Shown: positions 22,666-32,096, counted from the first letter of the stretch. The stretch: 64,000 nucleotides of DNA from Vallitalea longa (GCF_027923465.1 NZ_BRLB01000010.1:114793-178792); one strand, 5' to 3'. Notes: generated by a model not told the origin, from the letters alone. Numbers and translations are program-made.

Positions 22666-23730
22666 TTATTTTTCTTTTGCTTTGATTTTTCTAACTATAG
22701 TATCAAGTAACCACACTGCAATTATTATAGCTATAATTATAATAGCAAAAGCAATATCATTCATAGCAATAAGGATTCCTGCTATACCAAATCCTCCACT
22801 AATACCATACAATGTAAGTACCGCTCTCTTATGGCTGTAACCTCTATCCACAAGTCTATGATGGAGATGACCCCGATCCGCCTGCATAACAGGTTTTCCA
22901 TTAGCTAATCTTCTAAGTATAGCGAAAAATGTATCAAAAATAGGTAATCCTAATATTAAAACAGCTATGATGATTGTTATTGCAGTATAACTTTTAATAA
23001 GTCCTTGAATAGAAATCACTGACAAAGTAAATCCTAAAAAGGTTGAACCAGTATCACCCATATATATAGTTGCAGGACTAAAGTTATGAGGTAAGAAGCC
23101 TAAACATGAACCTGCAAGGGCAGCTGTTAAAAGTATAGCAGTTGTTTCACCATGTAATATAGATATAAACATCAAACATAACGCTGCAATAGAAGATATT
23201 CCTGTAGCTAGACCATCTAGCCCATCTATCAGATTAACTGCATTAGTTACACCTATAATCCAAATAATTGTTATAACATTACTAAAAGAACCAAGTAAAA
23301 TAACACCATGAGGTGCCCATGGCCAGCTTACTGCTTGGATCGTAGTTCCTGTAAATATTACAATCAAAGCAGCTAATATTTGGAAAAACAATTTCAACTT
23401 AGCTGGTAAATCATAAATATCATCCAACAATCCAACGATTGTAATTACAGCTCCACCTAATATCAATCCAATTAAATGTTTTAATTCTAAATCATCAATT
23501 GAAGGAGCAATGATAGCTACTGTTATTATAAATCCAAGTACAATAGAAATTCCTCCTGCTAAAGGCATTGGTTTTGTATGCATACCTCTAGCTTTTGGCA
23601 TATCGATTGCACCAACTTTATAAGCAAATTTTTTGCTAAGTGGTGTAGTTAAACACGCTATGGCAAAGGCAATTACAAAAGCGATGATATAAATTAAGTT
23701 GCTATCTATGCCTTTTAGAGAATCAAACAT
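22666..23730 (-). CDS. tagO: Undecaprenyl-phosphate GlcNAc-1-phosphate transferase (TagO/WecA family)
   Basis: 354 residues with about ten membrane helices. Transfers GlcNAc-1-phosphate to undecaprenyl phosphate, the first lipid-linked step of teichoic acid or other wall glycan synthesis. Seen: the catalytic Asp pair in GLLDDIYDLP, the NLIDGLDGLATG motif, and GDTGSTFLGF, with the cytoplasmic His-rich DRGHLHHRLVDRGYS that marks the WecA/TagO branch. GGGGAG precedes the ATG. It is downstream of comEB in the conserved Clostridia block that leads to the atp operon. Confidence 0.94.
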   Translation of the reverse strand: MFDSLKGIDSNLIYIIAFVIAFAIACLTTPLSKKFAYKVGAIDMPKARGMHTKPMPLAGGISIVLGFIITVAIIAPSIDDLELKHLIGLILGGAVITIVGLLDDIYDLPAKLKLFFQILAALIVIFTGTTIQAVSWPWAPHGVILLGSFSNVITIIWIIGVTNAVNLIDGLDGLATGISSIAALCLMFISILHGETTAILLTAALAGSCLGFLPHNFSPATIYMGDTGSTFLGFTLSVISIQGLIKSYTAITIIIAVLILGLPIFDTFFAILRRLANGKPVMQADRGHLHHRLVDRGYSHKRAVLTLYGISGGFGIAGILIAMNDIAFAIIIIAIIIAVWLLDTIVRKIKAKEK

Positions 23731-23756
23731 TTTCTTCCATCTCCCCTTTAAAAAGC

Positions 23757-24197
23757 TTATTCATATTTATCTACAATAATGCCTGCTTCTTTTAAAAGCT
23801 CCATGGAGAGTTCGTCTGGATACGATCCTTTAAAAACTACTCTTTTCAAACCAGCATTAATAATTAACTTGGAACATATTACACATGGTTGGTCTGTAAC
23901 ATATATAGTACCACCATCAATTGAAACTCCATGCATAGCAGCTTGTACTATTGCATTCTGTTCAGCATGAGAAGCTCTACAGAGTTCATGTCTCTGACCA
24001 GAAGGAATACCTAATTCTTCTCGTAAACATCCCACTTCTTCACAATGCTTACAACCAGATGGTGCACCATTATAACCTGTTGTAAGAATTCGTCTGTCTT
24101 TTACTATGACAGCTCCTACTTTTCTTCTTAGACAAGTTGATCTCCCTTTAATAATTTCAACAATATCCATAAAATATTCATCCCAAGATGGTCTCAT
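23757..24197 (-). CDS. comEB: dCMP deaminase family protein (ComEB)
   Basis: 146 residues. Zinc deaminase predicted to convert dCMP to dUMP for dTMP synthesis; the name ComEB comes from the Bacillus competence operon. Zinc ligands and catalytic Glu are visible: HAEQNAIVQ and PCVICSKL. An additional Cys/His cluster ([17 protein letters not shown]) is typical of the ComEB branch. GGGGGA precedes the ATG. It lies between rpiB and tagO with 17- and 26-base gaps, so co-transcription is likely. Confidence 0.93.
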   Translation of the reverse strand: MRPSWDEYFMDIVEIIKGRSTCLRRKVGAVIVKDRRILTTGYNGAPSGCKHCEEVGCLREELGIPSGQRHELCRASHAEQNAIVQAAMHGVSIDGGTIYVTDQPCVICSKLIINAGLKRVVFKGSYPDELSMELLKEAGIIVDKYE

Positions 24198-24214
24198 ATG
24201 TTTTCCCCCATAAA

Positions 24215-24646
24215 TTAATTTGATTCAATTTTATTTATTCTTCTAATATGTCTTTCATCATTAGAAAACTCTGTATTCAAAAATATATCAACAATCATTT
24301 TTGCTAATTCACTACCAACAATTCTTCCACCAAGAGCTAATATATTAGCATTATTATGCTCTCTAGTTGCTTTTGCAGAAAAGCAATCATGGCACAATGC
24401 TGCTCTGATGCCTTTTATTTTGTTAGCTGTTATTGAAATACCGATACCTGTTCCACATATTAGTATTCCCTTTTCGCATTCTTTATTTACAATAGCATTA
24501 CAAACTTTTTTTGCAAAATCAGGATAATCACATGATTTTTCATCATAACATCCATAATCTTTATATTCAACCTTATTAGCTTCTAAATATTCAATAATTT
24601 CTTGTTTTAATTGAAATCCACCGTGGTCACTACCAATTGCTATCAT
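24215..24646 (-). CDS. rpiB: Ribose-5-phosphate isomerase B
   Basis: 143 residues. Interconverts ribose-5-phosphate and ribulose-5-phosphate in the pentose phosphate pathway. Seen: [14 protein letters not shown] at the N-terminus, YPDFAKKV, the catalytic Cys in [17 protein letters not shown], and NDERHIRRI near the end. All match RpiB. Its start overlaps the end of ywlE by 4 bases (ATGA), with GGAGG upstream. Confidence 0.96.
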   Translation of the reverse strand: MIAIGSDHGGFQLKQEIIEYLEANKVEYKDYGCYDEKSCDYPDFAKKVCNAIVNKECEKGILICGTGIGISITANKIKGIRAALCHDCFSAKATREHNNANILALGGRIVGSELAKMIVDIFLNTEFSNDERHIRRINKIESN

Positions 24647-25104
24647 GATAATTCCTCCATATCTTTAATTTTAAAAACTAATTTGCTAATTAATAAGTTA
24701 ATATCTTCTGCACATTTAACATAAACATCTTTTGAATTGCCATATGGATCCGTTATATCACCTATATCACCTAAGTATTCTTTTAACGTTATCACATGTT
24801 TCTTGATTCTTGGATATTTCATATGCAGATAATCTTTATGTCTGTCTGTCATAGTAAGAACTAATGTTCCATCATCAACTTCATCTTCTGTAAAAATAGT
24901 AGCCGTATGCTTAACGATTTCTGGATAATCCTTTTCTACTACTTCAACAACATATTCACTGGCTGGTGAAGGAAAGGTTACAAGTATTCCTCTTGACATA
25001 ACTTTTATATCAATATTATTATCAATAAAGCTCTTATAGGCTAATGCTTCAGCCATTGGGCTTCTACAAGTATTACCTGTACACACAAAAATAATTTTTT
25101 TCAT
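24643..25104 (-). CDS. ywlE: Low-molecular-weight protein arginine phosphatase (YwlE-like)
   Basis: 153 residues. The phosphatase loop is CTGNTCRSPMAEALA, with Cys8 and Arg14 forming the CX5R site. Thr at loop position 5 (Cys-Thr-Gly-Asn-Thr) is the residue that gives phospho-arginine selectivity in Bacillus YwlE. The general-acid Asp lies in DPYG. It would reverse McsB arginine phosphorylation, which marks proteins for ClpCP. Location between sua5 and rpiB is conserved in Firmicutes. The arginine specificity is inferred from one residue. Confidence 0.88.
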   Translation of the reverse strand: MKKIIFVCTGNTCRSPMAEALAYKSFIDNNIDIKVMSRGILVTFPSPASEYVVEVVEKDYPEIVKHTATIFTEDEVDDGTLVLTMTDRHKDYLHMKYPRIKKHVITLKEYLGDIGDITDPYGNSKDVYVKCAEDINLLISKLVFKIKDMEELS

Positions 25105-25130
25105 AGTATCACCTTATATGATTGAAGATT

Positions 25131-26183
25131 CTAATCAATATCTATAACTTTATTACCAGCTGCTTTCATTAACCTGTTCATAGTAGCTGTACCGATGTCT
25201 TTTATTGAAAAAGCTTCACAATAGATTACATCTACATTCATATCATCAAAGTCTCTAAGCACTTTAAATAAATTAGCTGCTATCTCTTTAGGATTTTTTT
25301 TATCTCCTATATTTATTATATTAACACATTCAAAATCATTTTGGGTTTGTTTAGTAGCTATAATACCTACTTTAGTTCCTTTCTCTTCTTCCATACTAAC
25401 CAAATTATTTATATGAGAAATCACATTATGAGTTTCCCCTTTAAATATAGTTAAATCTGCATTGGGCGCATAATGCCTGTATTTCATACCAGGTGCTTTT
25501 GGAACTATATCCTTATTGTTTGATTTAATAGCCGGATCCACTTTAACTAAACCTATAACATCTTCTAACATTTCTTTTGTTACTCCACCTGGTCTTAGGA
25601 TTGTTGGAACACTTTCAGACACATCAACTACCGTAGATTCAAGACCAATCTTACAAAAGCCACCATCAACAATCATATCCACTTTTCCAGATAGATCATT
25701 TATTACATGTTCAGCCTTTGTGGGACTTGGTTTTCCAGATACATTAGCACTTGGAGCGGCTATAGGTAGCCCTGAAGATCGTATTATATTTCTTGCAATT
25801 ACATGAGAAGGCATTCTAATAGCTACCGTTGAAAGCCCTCCTGTTATTTTATCAGGAATGATATCTTTTTTTTCAAAAATTAGAGTTAAAGGTCCTGGCC
25901 AAAATTCGTCCATTAATTTTTGGGCTGTAGAATTAATATTCAATACATATCTTTTAACATCTTCCTTATCAGCAACATGTACAATTAACGGATTATCAGA
26001 AGGTCTTCCTTTTGCTTTATATATTTTTTCTACTGCGTTAATATCCAAAGCATTAGCCCCTATTCCATATACTGTTTCAGTGGGGAATGCAACTAGTTGT
26101 CCTTTTTTTAATATTTCTGCTGCCTCTACAATTATATTATTATCAATATTATTAACGTCTACTCTGCGAATTATTGTCTCCAT
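25131..26183 (-). CDS. sua5: Threonylcarbamoyl-AMP synthase (Sua5/YwlC)
   Basis: 350 residues. Makes threonylcarbamoyl-AMP from threonine, bicarbonate and ATP for the t6A modification of ANN-decoding tRNAs. The N-terminal YrdC domain (about 1-210) shows VAFPTETVYGIGANA, KGRPSDNPLIVHV and the APSANVSGKPSPT motif. The extra C-terminal Sua5 domain (about 250-345), joined by the linker APGMKYRHYAP, separates it from short TsaC proteins. GGAGACATTACT precedes the ATG. First gene of the sua5-ywlE-rpiB-comEB-tagO run. Confidence 0.95.
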   Translation of the reverse strand: METIIRRVDVNNIDNNIIVEAAEILKKGQLVAFPTETVYGIGANALDINAVEKIYKAKGRPSDNPLIVHVADKEDVKRYVLNINSTAQKLMDEFWPGPLTLIFEKKDIIPDKITGGLSTVAIRMPSHVIARNIIRSSGLPIAAPSANVSGKPSPTKAEHVINDLSGKVDMIVDGGFCKIGLESTVVDVSESVPTILRPGGVTKEMLEDVIGLVKVDPAIKSNNKDIVPKAPGMKYRHYAPNADLTIFKGETHNVISHINNLVSMEEEKGTKVGIIATKQTQNDFECVNIINIGDKKNPKEIAANLFKVLRDFDDMNVDVIYCEAFSIKDIGTATMNRLMKAAGNKVIDID

Positions 26184-26221
26184 AGTAATGTCTCCATAAA
26201 TGATTTTATATTTTCTTAACC

Positions 26222-26227
26222 ATTATA
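26222..26227 (-). promoter_or_regulatory. Extended -10 promoter upstream of sua5
   Basis: TGGTATAAT on the minus strand, 39 bases before the start codon, fits an extended -10 (TGnTATAAT). No good -35 is seen at 16-18 bases (CTTTTA at 17). Confidence 0.5.
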
Positions 26228-26288
26228 CCATATATTTATTAAATTAAAAGTGCAACCTAATTAATAATATTCTTTTCACTTTATACCA

Positions 26289-27116
26289 TTAATCCATGAA
26301 CTCCGTAACTTTATTCTCTTCATTTTGTCTCATGGCATATATTATTCTTAACCCTATTATTGTCAATAATACTCCAGTAACTATAATTGTTATAAGGTAG
26401 TTAAAATCCATATTCTGAATCTGTACATTAGTGATAACCGCACTAAGAACATTAATTGTTATATGAAGAATGATTGAGCTATATAAACTTCCAGTCCATA
26501 TGACCACATAACCAAATATGATACCAATCAGAAATGCATATGTACCTTGAACTAAATTCATATGACCTATACCAAAAAATATAGCTTGTATCATTACGGC
26601 TCCAAAAACACTGAATCCCGTTCTTAATTTGTTTAATATAATTCCCCTATATAATAATTCTTCAAAAATAGGAGAAAGTATTCCTACACATATTATAGTC
26701 GCATAAAACTCATTATTGGATATACTAGTCATCAGTTGTTCATATTTTGGTACTAAGTCGTAGATATTTATTAATGTTAGTATACCATCAATTGATATAT
26801 TAATACCTATTCCACAGATTATGCATATGATTACCATTTTAATCGAAAGTCCTTTATCTAATTTGGTTTCATATGCCATATTCTTCTTACTGACTAGATA
26901 GATTATTAGAAAAACACTAAATGTGACTACCCATGCAATTAAGGTAATCAATAAAGAATTCGATTCAAAAAAACTGTTCAGATCTTGTTTATTATCTCTA
27001 ACCATAGGAAATCTTACTGTAAAATAAATACCCGCAATAAAAACAGCTAGTATTTGTATCAGCTTAGAAATGATGACAAATACTATGCTATTGAAAAAAG
27101 CTCTAAATCTGTTCAT
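26289..27116 (-). CDS. CPBP family intramembrane metalloprotease
   Basis: About 275 residues with eight predicted membrane helices. The CPBP/CAAX motifs are visible: EELLYRG near residue 165, FGIGHMN about 35 residues later, and a third polar motif in the next helix. Such proteins cleave membrane substrates or process peptides; the substrate here is unknown. The ATG at 27116 is preferred because GGAGGTG is correctly spaced; a GTG nine bases upstream is inside that site. Next to cwlD, with a long inverted repeat between them. Confidence 0.88.
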   Translation of the reverse strand: MNRFRAFFNSIVFVIISKLIQILAVFIAGIYFTVRFPMVRDNKQDLNSFFESNSLLITLIAWVVTFSVFLIIYLVSKKNMAYETKLDKGLSIKMVIICIICGIGINISIDGILTLINIYDLVPKYEQLMTSISNNEFYATIICVGILSPIFEELLYRGIILNKLRTGFSVFGAVMIQAIFFGIGHMNLVQGTYAFLIGIIFGYVVIWTGSLYSSIILHITINVLSAVITNVQIQNMDFNYLITIIVTGVLLTIIGLRIIYAMRQNEENKVTEFMD

Positions 27117-27139
27117 CCAACGCACCTCCTTAATTTAAA

Positions 27140-27210
27140 TTAAGACTGTCTTAAAATACATATTTCTAGCATTCAACCTACCATTTAAATGTGTTTTAAG
27201 ACAGCCTTAA
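27140..27210 (-). repeat. Long inverted repeat between cwlD and the CPBP gene
   Basis: Two 20-base arms (27140-27160 and 27190-27210) around a 30-base loop, starting with TTAAGACTGTCTTAAAA and its near-complement. On the minus strand the differences read as one G-U pair and one C-A mismatch, so the hairpin is more stable in the RNA of the flanking genes. No T-run follows. It may be a processing site or a small palindromic element. Confidence 0.65.
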
Positions 27211-27212
27211 AT

Positions 27213-27917
27213 TTAATTTTCATCTAAAAATTTTATGATACCAATGTAAATAGCCCATGCAATTTTATCCTGATAAACATCTGTATTCAATAATTCAGCT
27301 TCTTGATAATTAGATAAAAATCCACATTCTACTATAACACCTGGAATGTTTGTTTGCTTCAATATAAAATATGAATCACTGTCTTTTACTTGACGATTAT
27401 TTTTGTTATCCACAAAAGTCTTGATTTCTTGTTGTATACATTGTGCCAATGTTTTCCCTTCATCTGAAGAATTGAAATAAAAAACTTGTGCACCTTTATA
27501 TTTCTGTTGAGAAAAACTATTTTGATGTATGCTAACTAATATATCTCCTCCACTTGAATTAATTATTTCTTTTCTTTTATTCATATCTTCTCTTTTTTTA
27601 TTGCTACTCGATTCATTATATAACCCATTATCATCTTCACGCGTCATAATAACATGTGCACCACTATATTCTAAGTAATCTTTCAGTTTTATAGCAATAG
27701 ATAGGTTAATATCTTTTTCCAATTCTCCATTAACACCAACTTTTCCAGGATCGAAACCTCCATGCCCTGCATCCACCACAATAATATTTTTATCCTCAAC
27801 ACTAGAAAATACATTAATTACTTTGTTGGCATACAATATAGTTGCTATTAAAAATATCAACACTATTAATGAAACTACCCACATCAATACGTGAGTTTTT
27901 TTAATGATTATTATCAT
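27213..27917 (-). CDS. cwlD: N-acetylmuramoyl-L-alanine amidase CwlD-like (Amidase_3)
   Basis: 234 residues. Zinc amidase that removes peptide side chains from muramic acid. In Bacillus CwlD this prepares the muramic-delta-lactam of spore cortex. An N-terminal membrane helix (about 9-30) anchors it. Zinc-site motifs: VVDAGHGGFDPG (His, Asp region), the second His in SIHQNSF and the catalytic Glu in PGVIVECGFLSN. Length and single-domain layout fit CwlD rather than multidomain autolysins. GGTGGA lies just before the ATG. Confidence 0.87.
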   Translation of the reverse strand: MIIIIKKTHVLMWVVSLIVLIFLIATILYANKVINVFSSVEDKNIIVVDAGHGGFDPGKVGVNGELEKDINLSIAIKLKDYLEYSGAHVIMTREDDNGLYNESSSNKKREDMNKRKEIINSSGGDILVSIHQNSFSQQKYKGAQVFYFNSSDEGKTLAQCIQQEIKTFVDNKNNRQVKDSDSYFILKQTNIPGVIVECGFLSNYQEAELLNTDVYQDKIAWAIYIGIIKFLDEN

Positions 27918-27990
27918 ATATCCACCAAGAGTTTTTTATAAATATATTAATTAAGACATACCATTTATGCATATATCCTATATTTTACCT

Positions 27991-29700
27991 TCATTTCTTT
28001 AGATAATCCACTAGGACATCCCATACTTTATCTTTCGCTAAACCAATTGTCCAACCAGAAACTCCTGCAATCTCATTATCTATCGCAAGCTTGACCTTCT
28101 CTTCAATTGAACGTTCATCTTCTAACCACATTTTATATACGATATTATCTTCTTTATAATCTCCATAATATTGTTTGACATCATCATTCCATACTAGCTC
28201 CACATCGTTGTCGTCCATTTTTTTTCTAGCTCTATCCATGCTATAAGCCTTTGAAGTCACATTTACTATACCATCTGTTTCTTCTTCTCTCCAGAGACGT
28301 GTATAATAAGGCAATCCTAAAATGACTTTTTCTTTCTGTACTTCCTTTAAGGTATCTAATAAACCATTCTCAACAAATCCTATAGACGCCACAGAACCAC
28401 TTTCCTCCGATGTAGACCAATGTTCATCATATGCCATAATTATTACATAGTCAACCACTTTACCAATTTCCGTTCTATTATAATGGGCAGTCCAAGCAGA
28501 TGGTACATATGTGTCTACAGAAACAACTAACCCTTGTTCTTTCAAGTAAGGAGTTATCTCTCTAATAAATTGCACAAAATATACTCCATCTTCTTTGGCT
28601 ACATTCTCAAAATCTATGTTAATACCATCTAGATTATAGATTGAGGCCAATGCTAATATTTGTTTTATGACTTTTTCACGTTTTTCAGTACTGCTTAGCA
28701 CATCATGCGTAATCTTCTTATTGAATTCGTTTTTAAAAAGTGCCCACACCTGATATCCTTGAGATTTTACATATTTTACATATTCATTACTACCAATGTT
28801 ACTTATGTCCCCTTCAGAATTCTTTATAGAAAACCAAGTCGGAGATATAACATCTAATCCTTTTACACCTTCTAATCTATCTTTTATATAATTGTTAGCG
28901 TCAATATGTCCTATGTTATCCCATGCAATATTAATTAAACCTTCAACATTCTTATTATTATTGTATTCTGGTTCTTCTTGAAGTTTTTCTAAATTAGGAT
29001 AAATATCTTTTATTGCACCTAGATCATTTCTTTTCATATAACCTATCAACCCACTTTTACTTCTTACTTTTACCCAACCGTCTGGTATTTGTTCATAAAC
29101 TCTTAATTGATCATTTGTAGATAATTTTTCTACAACCTTGCTTTTTTCACTTGTATCTATTCTTATATATGCTTTTTCTTTAGCAACATTGGATGTTTGA
29201 TATTTGTTATCAACATAATCAATTGTAAGAATATTCAAGTCCTTATTATATTCAGATTGTATATGAGAAAACTGCATTATAAAATCTACCGGCACATAAG
29301 CCATATCCGTTTTGAATGTCTTGATAGGCATGTCCAACTGTAAAGGTTCATTATTTACAAAATATGTGAGATCATCATTTTTCATTCTTATAACTTTGTT
29401 TTTTGTAGTGTAAGTCAACGTAACTTCTTTTTCGTCCCAATAGTAATATGGATCTATATATTCATTTATTAAATTCACAGGTAAATATAGTACTTCATCA
29501 ACAAATTCTGGCGAATAGTCTGTTTCAATATTCCTATCTTCTACAATAACTGATATACGTCCTTTTTGATATTTGGGTAGAATTTCTTCTATGTTAGCTT
29601 GTTCAAAATTTGGTAACATATCAATTATGTAATGATAAGCGAAAAATCCTATTAATGCTATAAGCATGAGTACCATTACAACTTTGACTGATTTTCTCAT
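27991..29700 (-). CDS. Glycoside hydrolase family 18 protein with CuAO-N-like and SH3 domains
   Basis: About 569 residues. An N-terminal membrane helix (about 5-25), a CuAO-N-like region (about 45-165), an SH3b-type domain (about 175-230, WVKVRSKSGLIGYMKR) and a GH18 barrel (about 250-560). The catalytic DxxDxDxE motif appears as DGINIDFE near residue 360, and GLPYYTRLW and GVSGWTIGL fit the barrel's end. The family includes spore cortex/peptidoglycan hydrolases such as YaaH/YdhD. The neighbour cwlD supports a wall or spore role. The ATG at 29700 follows AAGGAGTG; a TTG one codon earlier is less likely. Confidence 0.88.
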   Translation of the reverse strand: MRKSVKVVMVLMLIALIGFFAYHYIIDMLPNFEQANIEEILPKYQKGRISVIVEDRNIETDYSPEFVDEVLYLPVNLINEYIDPYYYWDEKEVTLTYTTKNKVIRMKNDDLTYFVNNEPLQLDMPIKTFKTDMAYVPVDFIMQFSHIQSEYNKDLNILTIDYVDNKYQTSNVAKEKAYIRIDTSEKSKVVEKLSTNDQLRVYEQIPDGWVKVRSKSGLIGYMKRNDLGAIKDIYPNLEKLQEEPEYNNNKNVEGLINIAWDNIGHIDANNYIKDRLEGVKGLDVISPTWFSIKNSEGDISNIGSNEYVKYVKSQGYQVWALFKNEFNKKITHDVLSSTEKREKVIKQILALASIYNLDGINIDFENVAKEDGVYFVQFIREITPYLKEQGLVVSVDTYVPSAWTAHYNRTEIGKVVDYVIIMAYDEHWSTSEESGSVASIGFVENGLLDTLKEVQKEKVILGLPYYTRLWREEETDGIVNVTSKAYSMDRARKKMDDNDVELVWNDDVKQYYGDYKEDNIVYKMWLEDERSIEEKVKLAIDNEIAGVSGWTIGLAKDKVWDVLVDYLKK

Positions 29701-29703
29701 CAA

Positions 29704-30038
29704 TTATCACTCCTTGAAGGTATTATACCACAAACTTCTTGTAGGTTTAACAGTAGTCGACAAATTAAATTGTTAACAAATTGTAACTTAATTGTATAAA
29801 AAGGTGATAATTTGTCGTTAAATCTATTTAAAGATTTTAATTTTATGATTAACGGTAGGCTACGTTCGTATTATATAACCCTTTATTTACCTGCATTAAT
29901 TTAAAGTTGGGAAAGTTTAATTATTGACTTTATCTTAAGAAAATAAGATAAAAGAATGAAGGATCGGTCTGCATAAAACGTAATTATATACATATGAGTG
30001 GATTAAACTAATTATATACTAAAATTGATTACTTAACA
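29704..30038 (-). promoter_or_regulatory. Intergenic region with promoter for the GH18 gene
   Basis: On the minus strand an extended -10 (TGGTATAAT, core 29727-29722) with TTAAAC 17 bases upstream lies 21 bases before the start codon. A 9-bp hairpin TTTATCTTA/TAAGATAAA (29929-29952) without a T-run lies in the middle. I see no gene: the few short frames have no ribosome binding site. Confidence 0.5.
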
Positions 30039-30551
30039 TTAATCTTTTTTAAACATTGCATATTGGATAATTAAGAATATGCCTACTAATAGAAATATAT
30101 CTCCAATGCTGATAATCTTTGGTAATGGATACGGTTTGAGGATAGGGATTATATCAGATAGTATGTATGCTTTGGTAGTGGTAGTAGCTAATACATGTCC
30201 CTTGTCAAATGTAGCGTTTAGACCTTGAGGCAAGGCAACAGGCATTTGTCCATTATTTAATGCTATTGGTATTAAATTAAGGATGGTGCCTATAGTTAAT
30301 AATCTCATTGATATTAATTTGTGGTTGATTATCAGTGGAATAAGTAATATTATATACGAAGATATATGTAAGAGATAAAAAATTGTATTATTTGTTTTTA
30401 GATAGTTTGTATACCTGACTGCTAGTGTTTGAAGTAATAAACTTATAATAATTAAATACCAAGCTTTGATTTGTATGTTTTCTAGATTTTTAAGTCTTCC
30501 TTTTCTTATATATCCAATTATAATTGATAGTATTATACCTTCTATTATCAT
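30039..30551 (-). CDS. DUF5317 family membrane protein
   Basis: 170 residues with five predicted membrane helices. The conserved core of the family is visible: NNGQMPVALP, a cytosolic or lumenal loop with DKGHVLATTTTKAYILSDII, then PYPLPKIISIGDIFLLVGI. Function is unknown. GGTGATAAC precedes the ATG. It is transcribed alone or with the HD-GYP gene upstream, from which it is separated by 165 bases holding an inverted repeat. Confidence 0.8.
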   Translation of the reverse strand: MIIEGIILSIIIGYIRKGRLKNLENIQIKAWYLIIISLLLQTLAVRYTNYLKTNNTIFYLLHISSYIILLIPLIINHKLISMRLLTIGTILNLIPIALNNGQMPVALPQGLNATFDKGHVLATTTTKAYILSDIIPILKPYPLPKIISIGDIFLLVGIFLIIQYAMFKKD

Positions 30552-30614
30552 GTTATCACCTTTTTAATATTCACTAAAATTTTTATTTCATTATATACTG
30601 ATAGCTAATCAAAA

Positions 30615-30673
30615 GCTTTGTAGATAAAAGAGAGAAATGTTTTATTTTTTCTTTCTTAGTTACTCTACAAAGC
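30615..30673 (-). terminator. Inverted repeat after the HD-GYP gene
   Basis: Arms GCTTTGTAGA and TCTACAAAGC (10 bp, perfect) enclose a 39-base loop. On the minus strand the second arm is followed by TTTTGATT. It probably ends the HD-GYP transcript, although the loop is long for a classical terminator. Confidence 0.55.
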
Positions 30674-30716
30674 CTTTAAAACAAAATTCTTTAATTGTTA
30701 CATTTACATTATTAAA

Positions 30717-31970
30717 TTATTCGTACATTACTTTTATAAATTTATCTACCAACCCTGGATTGAATTGAGTACCTTTATTAATCTTTAATTCCTCCAGGGC
30801 TTCAAATGAAGGCATAGCATTCTTGTATGGTCTATCTGTTGTCATTGCATCAAAGCTATCTGCTATTGCTAGAATAGCTGATTCTATAGGAATATCAACA
30901 CCTTTTAATGAATCGGGATATCCCGTTCCATCATATTTTTCATGGTGATGCCTAATGATATCTGATATATCTTTTAGTGAATCAACATTGTTAAGTATTC
31001 TTGCTCCCATAACAGGGTGTTCTTTTATGATATCATATTCTTCTTTAGTCAATTTACCTTTTTTATTAAGTATGGTATCAGGTATTCCGATTTTCCCTAT
31101 ATCATGTAATAGTGCAGCTGTCCTTATCATCTCTACGTCTTTTCTTTTCATTCCACTTGCTTTTGCAAGTTTTACTGCATAATCTTGAACTCGATTGGCA
31201 TGTCCTCCTGTATATGCATCTTTTACTTCTAATGCATCATTAAGTGCATGTATCGTTTCCATAGCCATTGTTTGGGAATCAAAGTAAAGTTTGAAAGAAT
31301 ATCGAGCAACTAGAAGAGGAGCAAAGAACAATACAATTACACCTTTACCATATTTAATATCTGCAAGAGCCATTATTATTCCTAGAGCGCTAATACCTAA
31401 TAGATTTGGAACAATACCTTTTATATTGTTTTTGAAGGTTTCGATGATATTTCTACCATGAATAAAATAAATCATTATTGCTACTAAAAGTGAATTCATA
31501 ATTTCACAAGTTAAAATTATTATTAGTACCGCTGGAATAAGATCCGACAGAGTTGTTAGCGTACCTTTTGAATAACCCAGTACACCATAGAGTATTTCCC
31601 CGGCAATACCAATAACAACAATAACTTGTGATACATTAAATATTGTTCTTGAAATCTTAGTATTGAATATATGTCTTCTTTCCCCTTCTATTATAGGCAT
31701 TCTAAATATAAATCCTATACCTGTAGAGATAGCACTTACTAATGGTCCACATATAATCATAGTTGTAACAGTTACTGCAAGTCCAACAGAGACAGCTACC
31801 CCAGAAGGAAAAGATACTAGCAACGTTTCTGTTACAGTTGCAAGAAGTCCCCAGAATATTATATCTTCAACTGCTTCAATCTCATAATTATCATAAAGGA
31901 AATATAAAACAATAATTGCTAATATGCTCATTAATATAATATATATTAGCATACCTTTTTTATCTTTCAT
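30717..31970 (-). CDS. Membrane-bound HD-GYP domain protein (putative c-di-GMP phosphodiesterase)
   Basis: 417 residues from the ATG at 31970 (GGGGG nine bases upstream; a start 36 bases earlier lacks a site). The N-terminal half has about seven membrane helices of MASE/5TMR-like type. The C-terminal half is an HD-GYP domain (about 240-415): ALLHDIGKIGIPDTILNK, HPVMGARIL, HHHEKYDGTGYPDSLKG and AIADSFDAMT. HD-GYP enzymes hydrolyse c-di-GMP; the GYP triplet is intact, so activity is plausible. It could link second-messenger levels to the Tad pilus encoded 1 kb upstream. That link is inferred. Confidence 0.88.
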   Translation of the reverse strand: MKDKKGMLIYIILMSILAIIVLYFLYDNYEIEAVEDIIFWGLLATVTETLLVSFPSGVAVSVGLAVTVTTMIICGPLVSAISTGIGFIFRMPIIEGERRHIFNTKISRTIFNVSQVIVVIGIAGEILYGVLGYSKGTLTTLSDLIPAVLIIILTCEIMNSLLVAIMIYFIHGRNIIETFKNNIKGIVPNLLGISALGIIMALADIKYGKGVIVLFFAPLLVARYSFKLYFDSQTMAMETIHALNDALEVKDAYTGGHANRVQDYAVKLAKASGMKRKDVEMIRTAALLHDIGKIGIPDTILNKKGKLTKEEYDIIKEHPVMGARILNNVDSLKDISDIIRHHHEKYDGTGYPDSLKGVDIPIESAILAIADSFDAMTTDRPYKNAMPSFEALEELKINKGTQFNPGLVDKFIKVMYE

Positions 31971-32017
31971 TATTATACCCCCATATATAAAAAGCCGACT
32001 AATCATTTATATGTATC

Positions 32018-32095
32018 CTACCAAACGCTTATCCAAGCACCTGCTGATAAAACTAATGATAATAAGCTTACTAAAGCTACAATAATTTTTTTCAT
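32018..32095 (-). CDS. 25-residue hydrophobic peptide
   Basis: A small frame with an excellent ribosome binding site (GGGAGG, nine bases before the ATG at 32095). The peptide starts MKKIIVALVSLLSLVLSAGA and ends WISVW: two Lys, a hydrophobic core, and an aromatic tail, as in an export signal or a single membrane helix. No Cys and no match that I recognise. It lies 47 bases before the HD-GYP start, on the same strand. It could be a signalling or membrane-modulating peptide, or a leader peptide that affects translation of the HD-GYP gene. Confidence 0.6.
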   Translation of the reverse strand: MKKIIVALVSLLSLVLSAGAWISVW

Positions 32096-32096
32096 T

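Noticed and set aside
29929..29952. Hairpin TTTATCTTA/TAAGATAAA as a terminator
   Set aside because: Neither strand has a T-run after the stem, and it is about 90 bases from the nearest stop codon.
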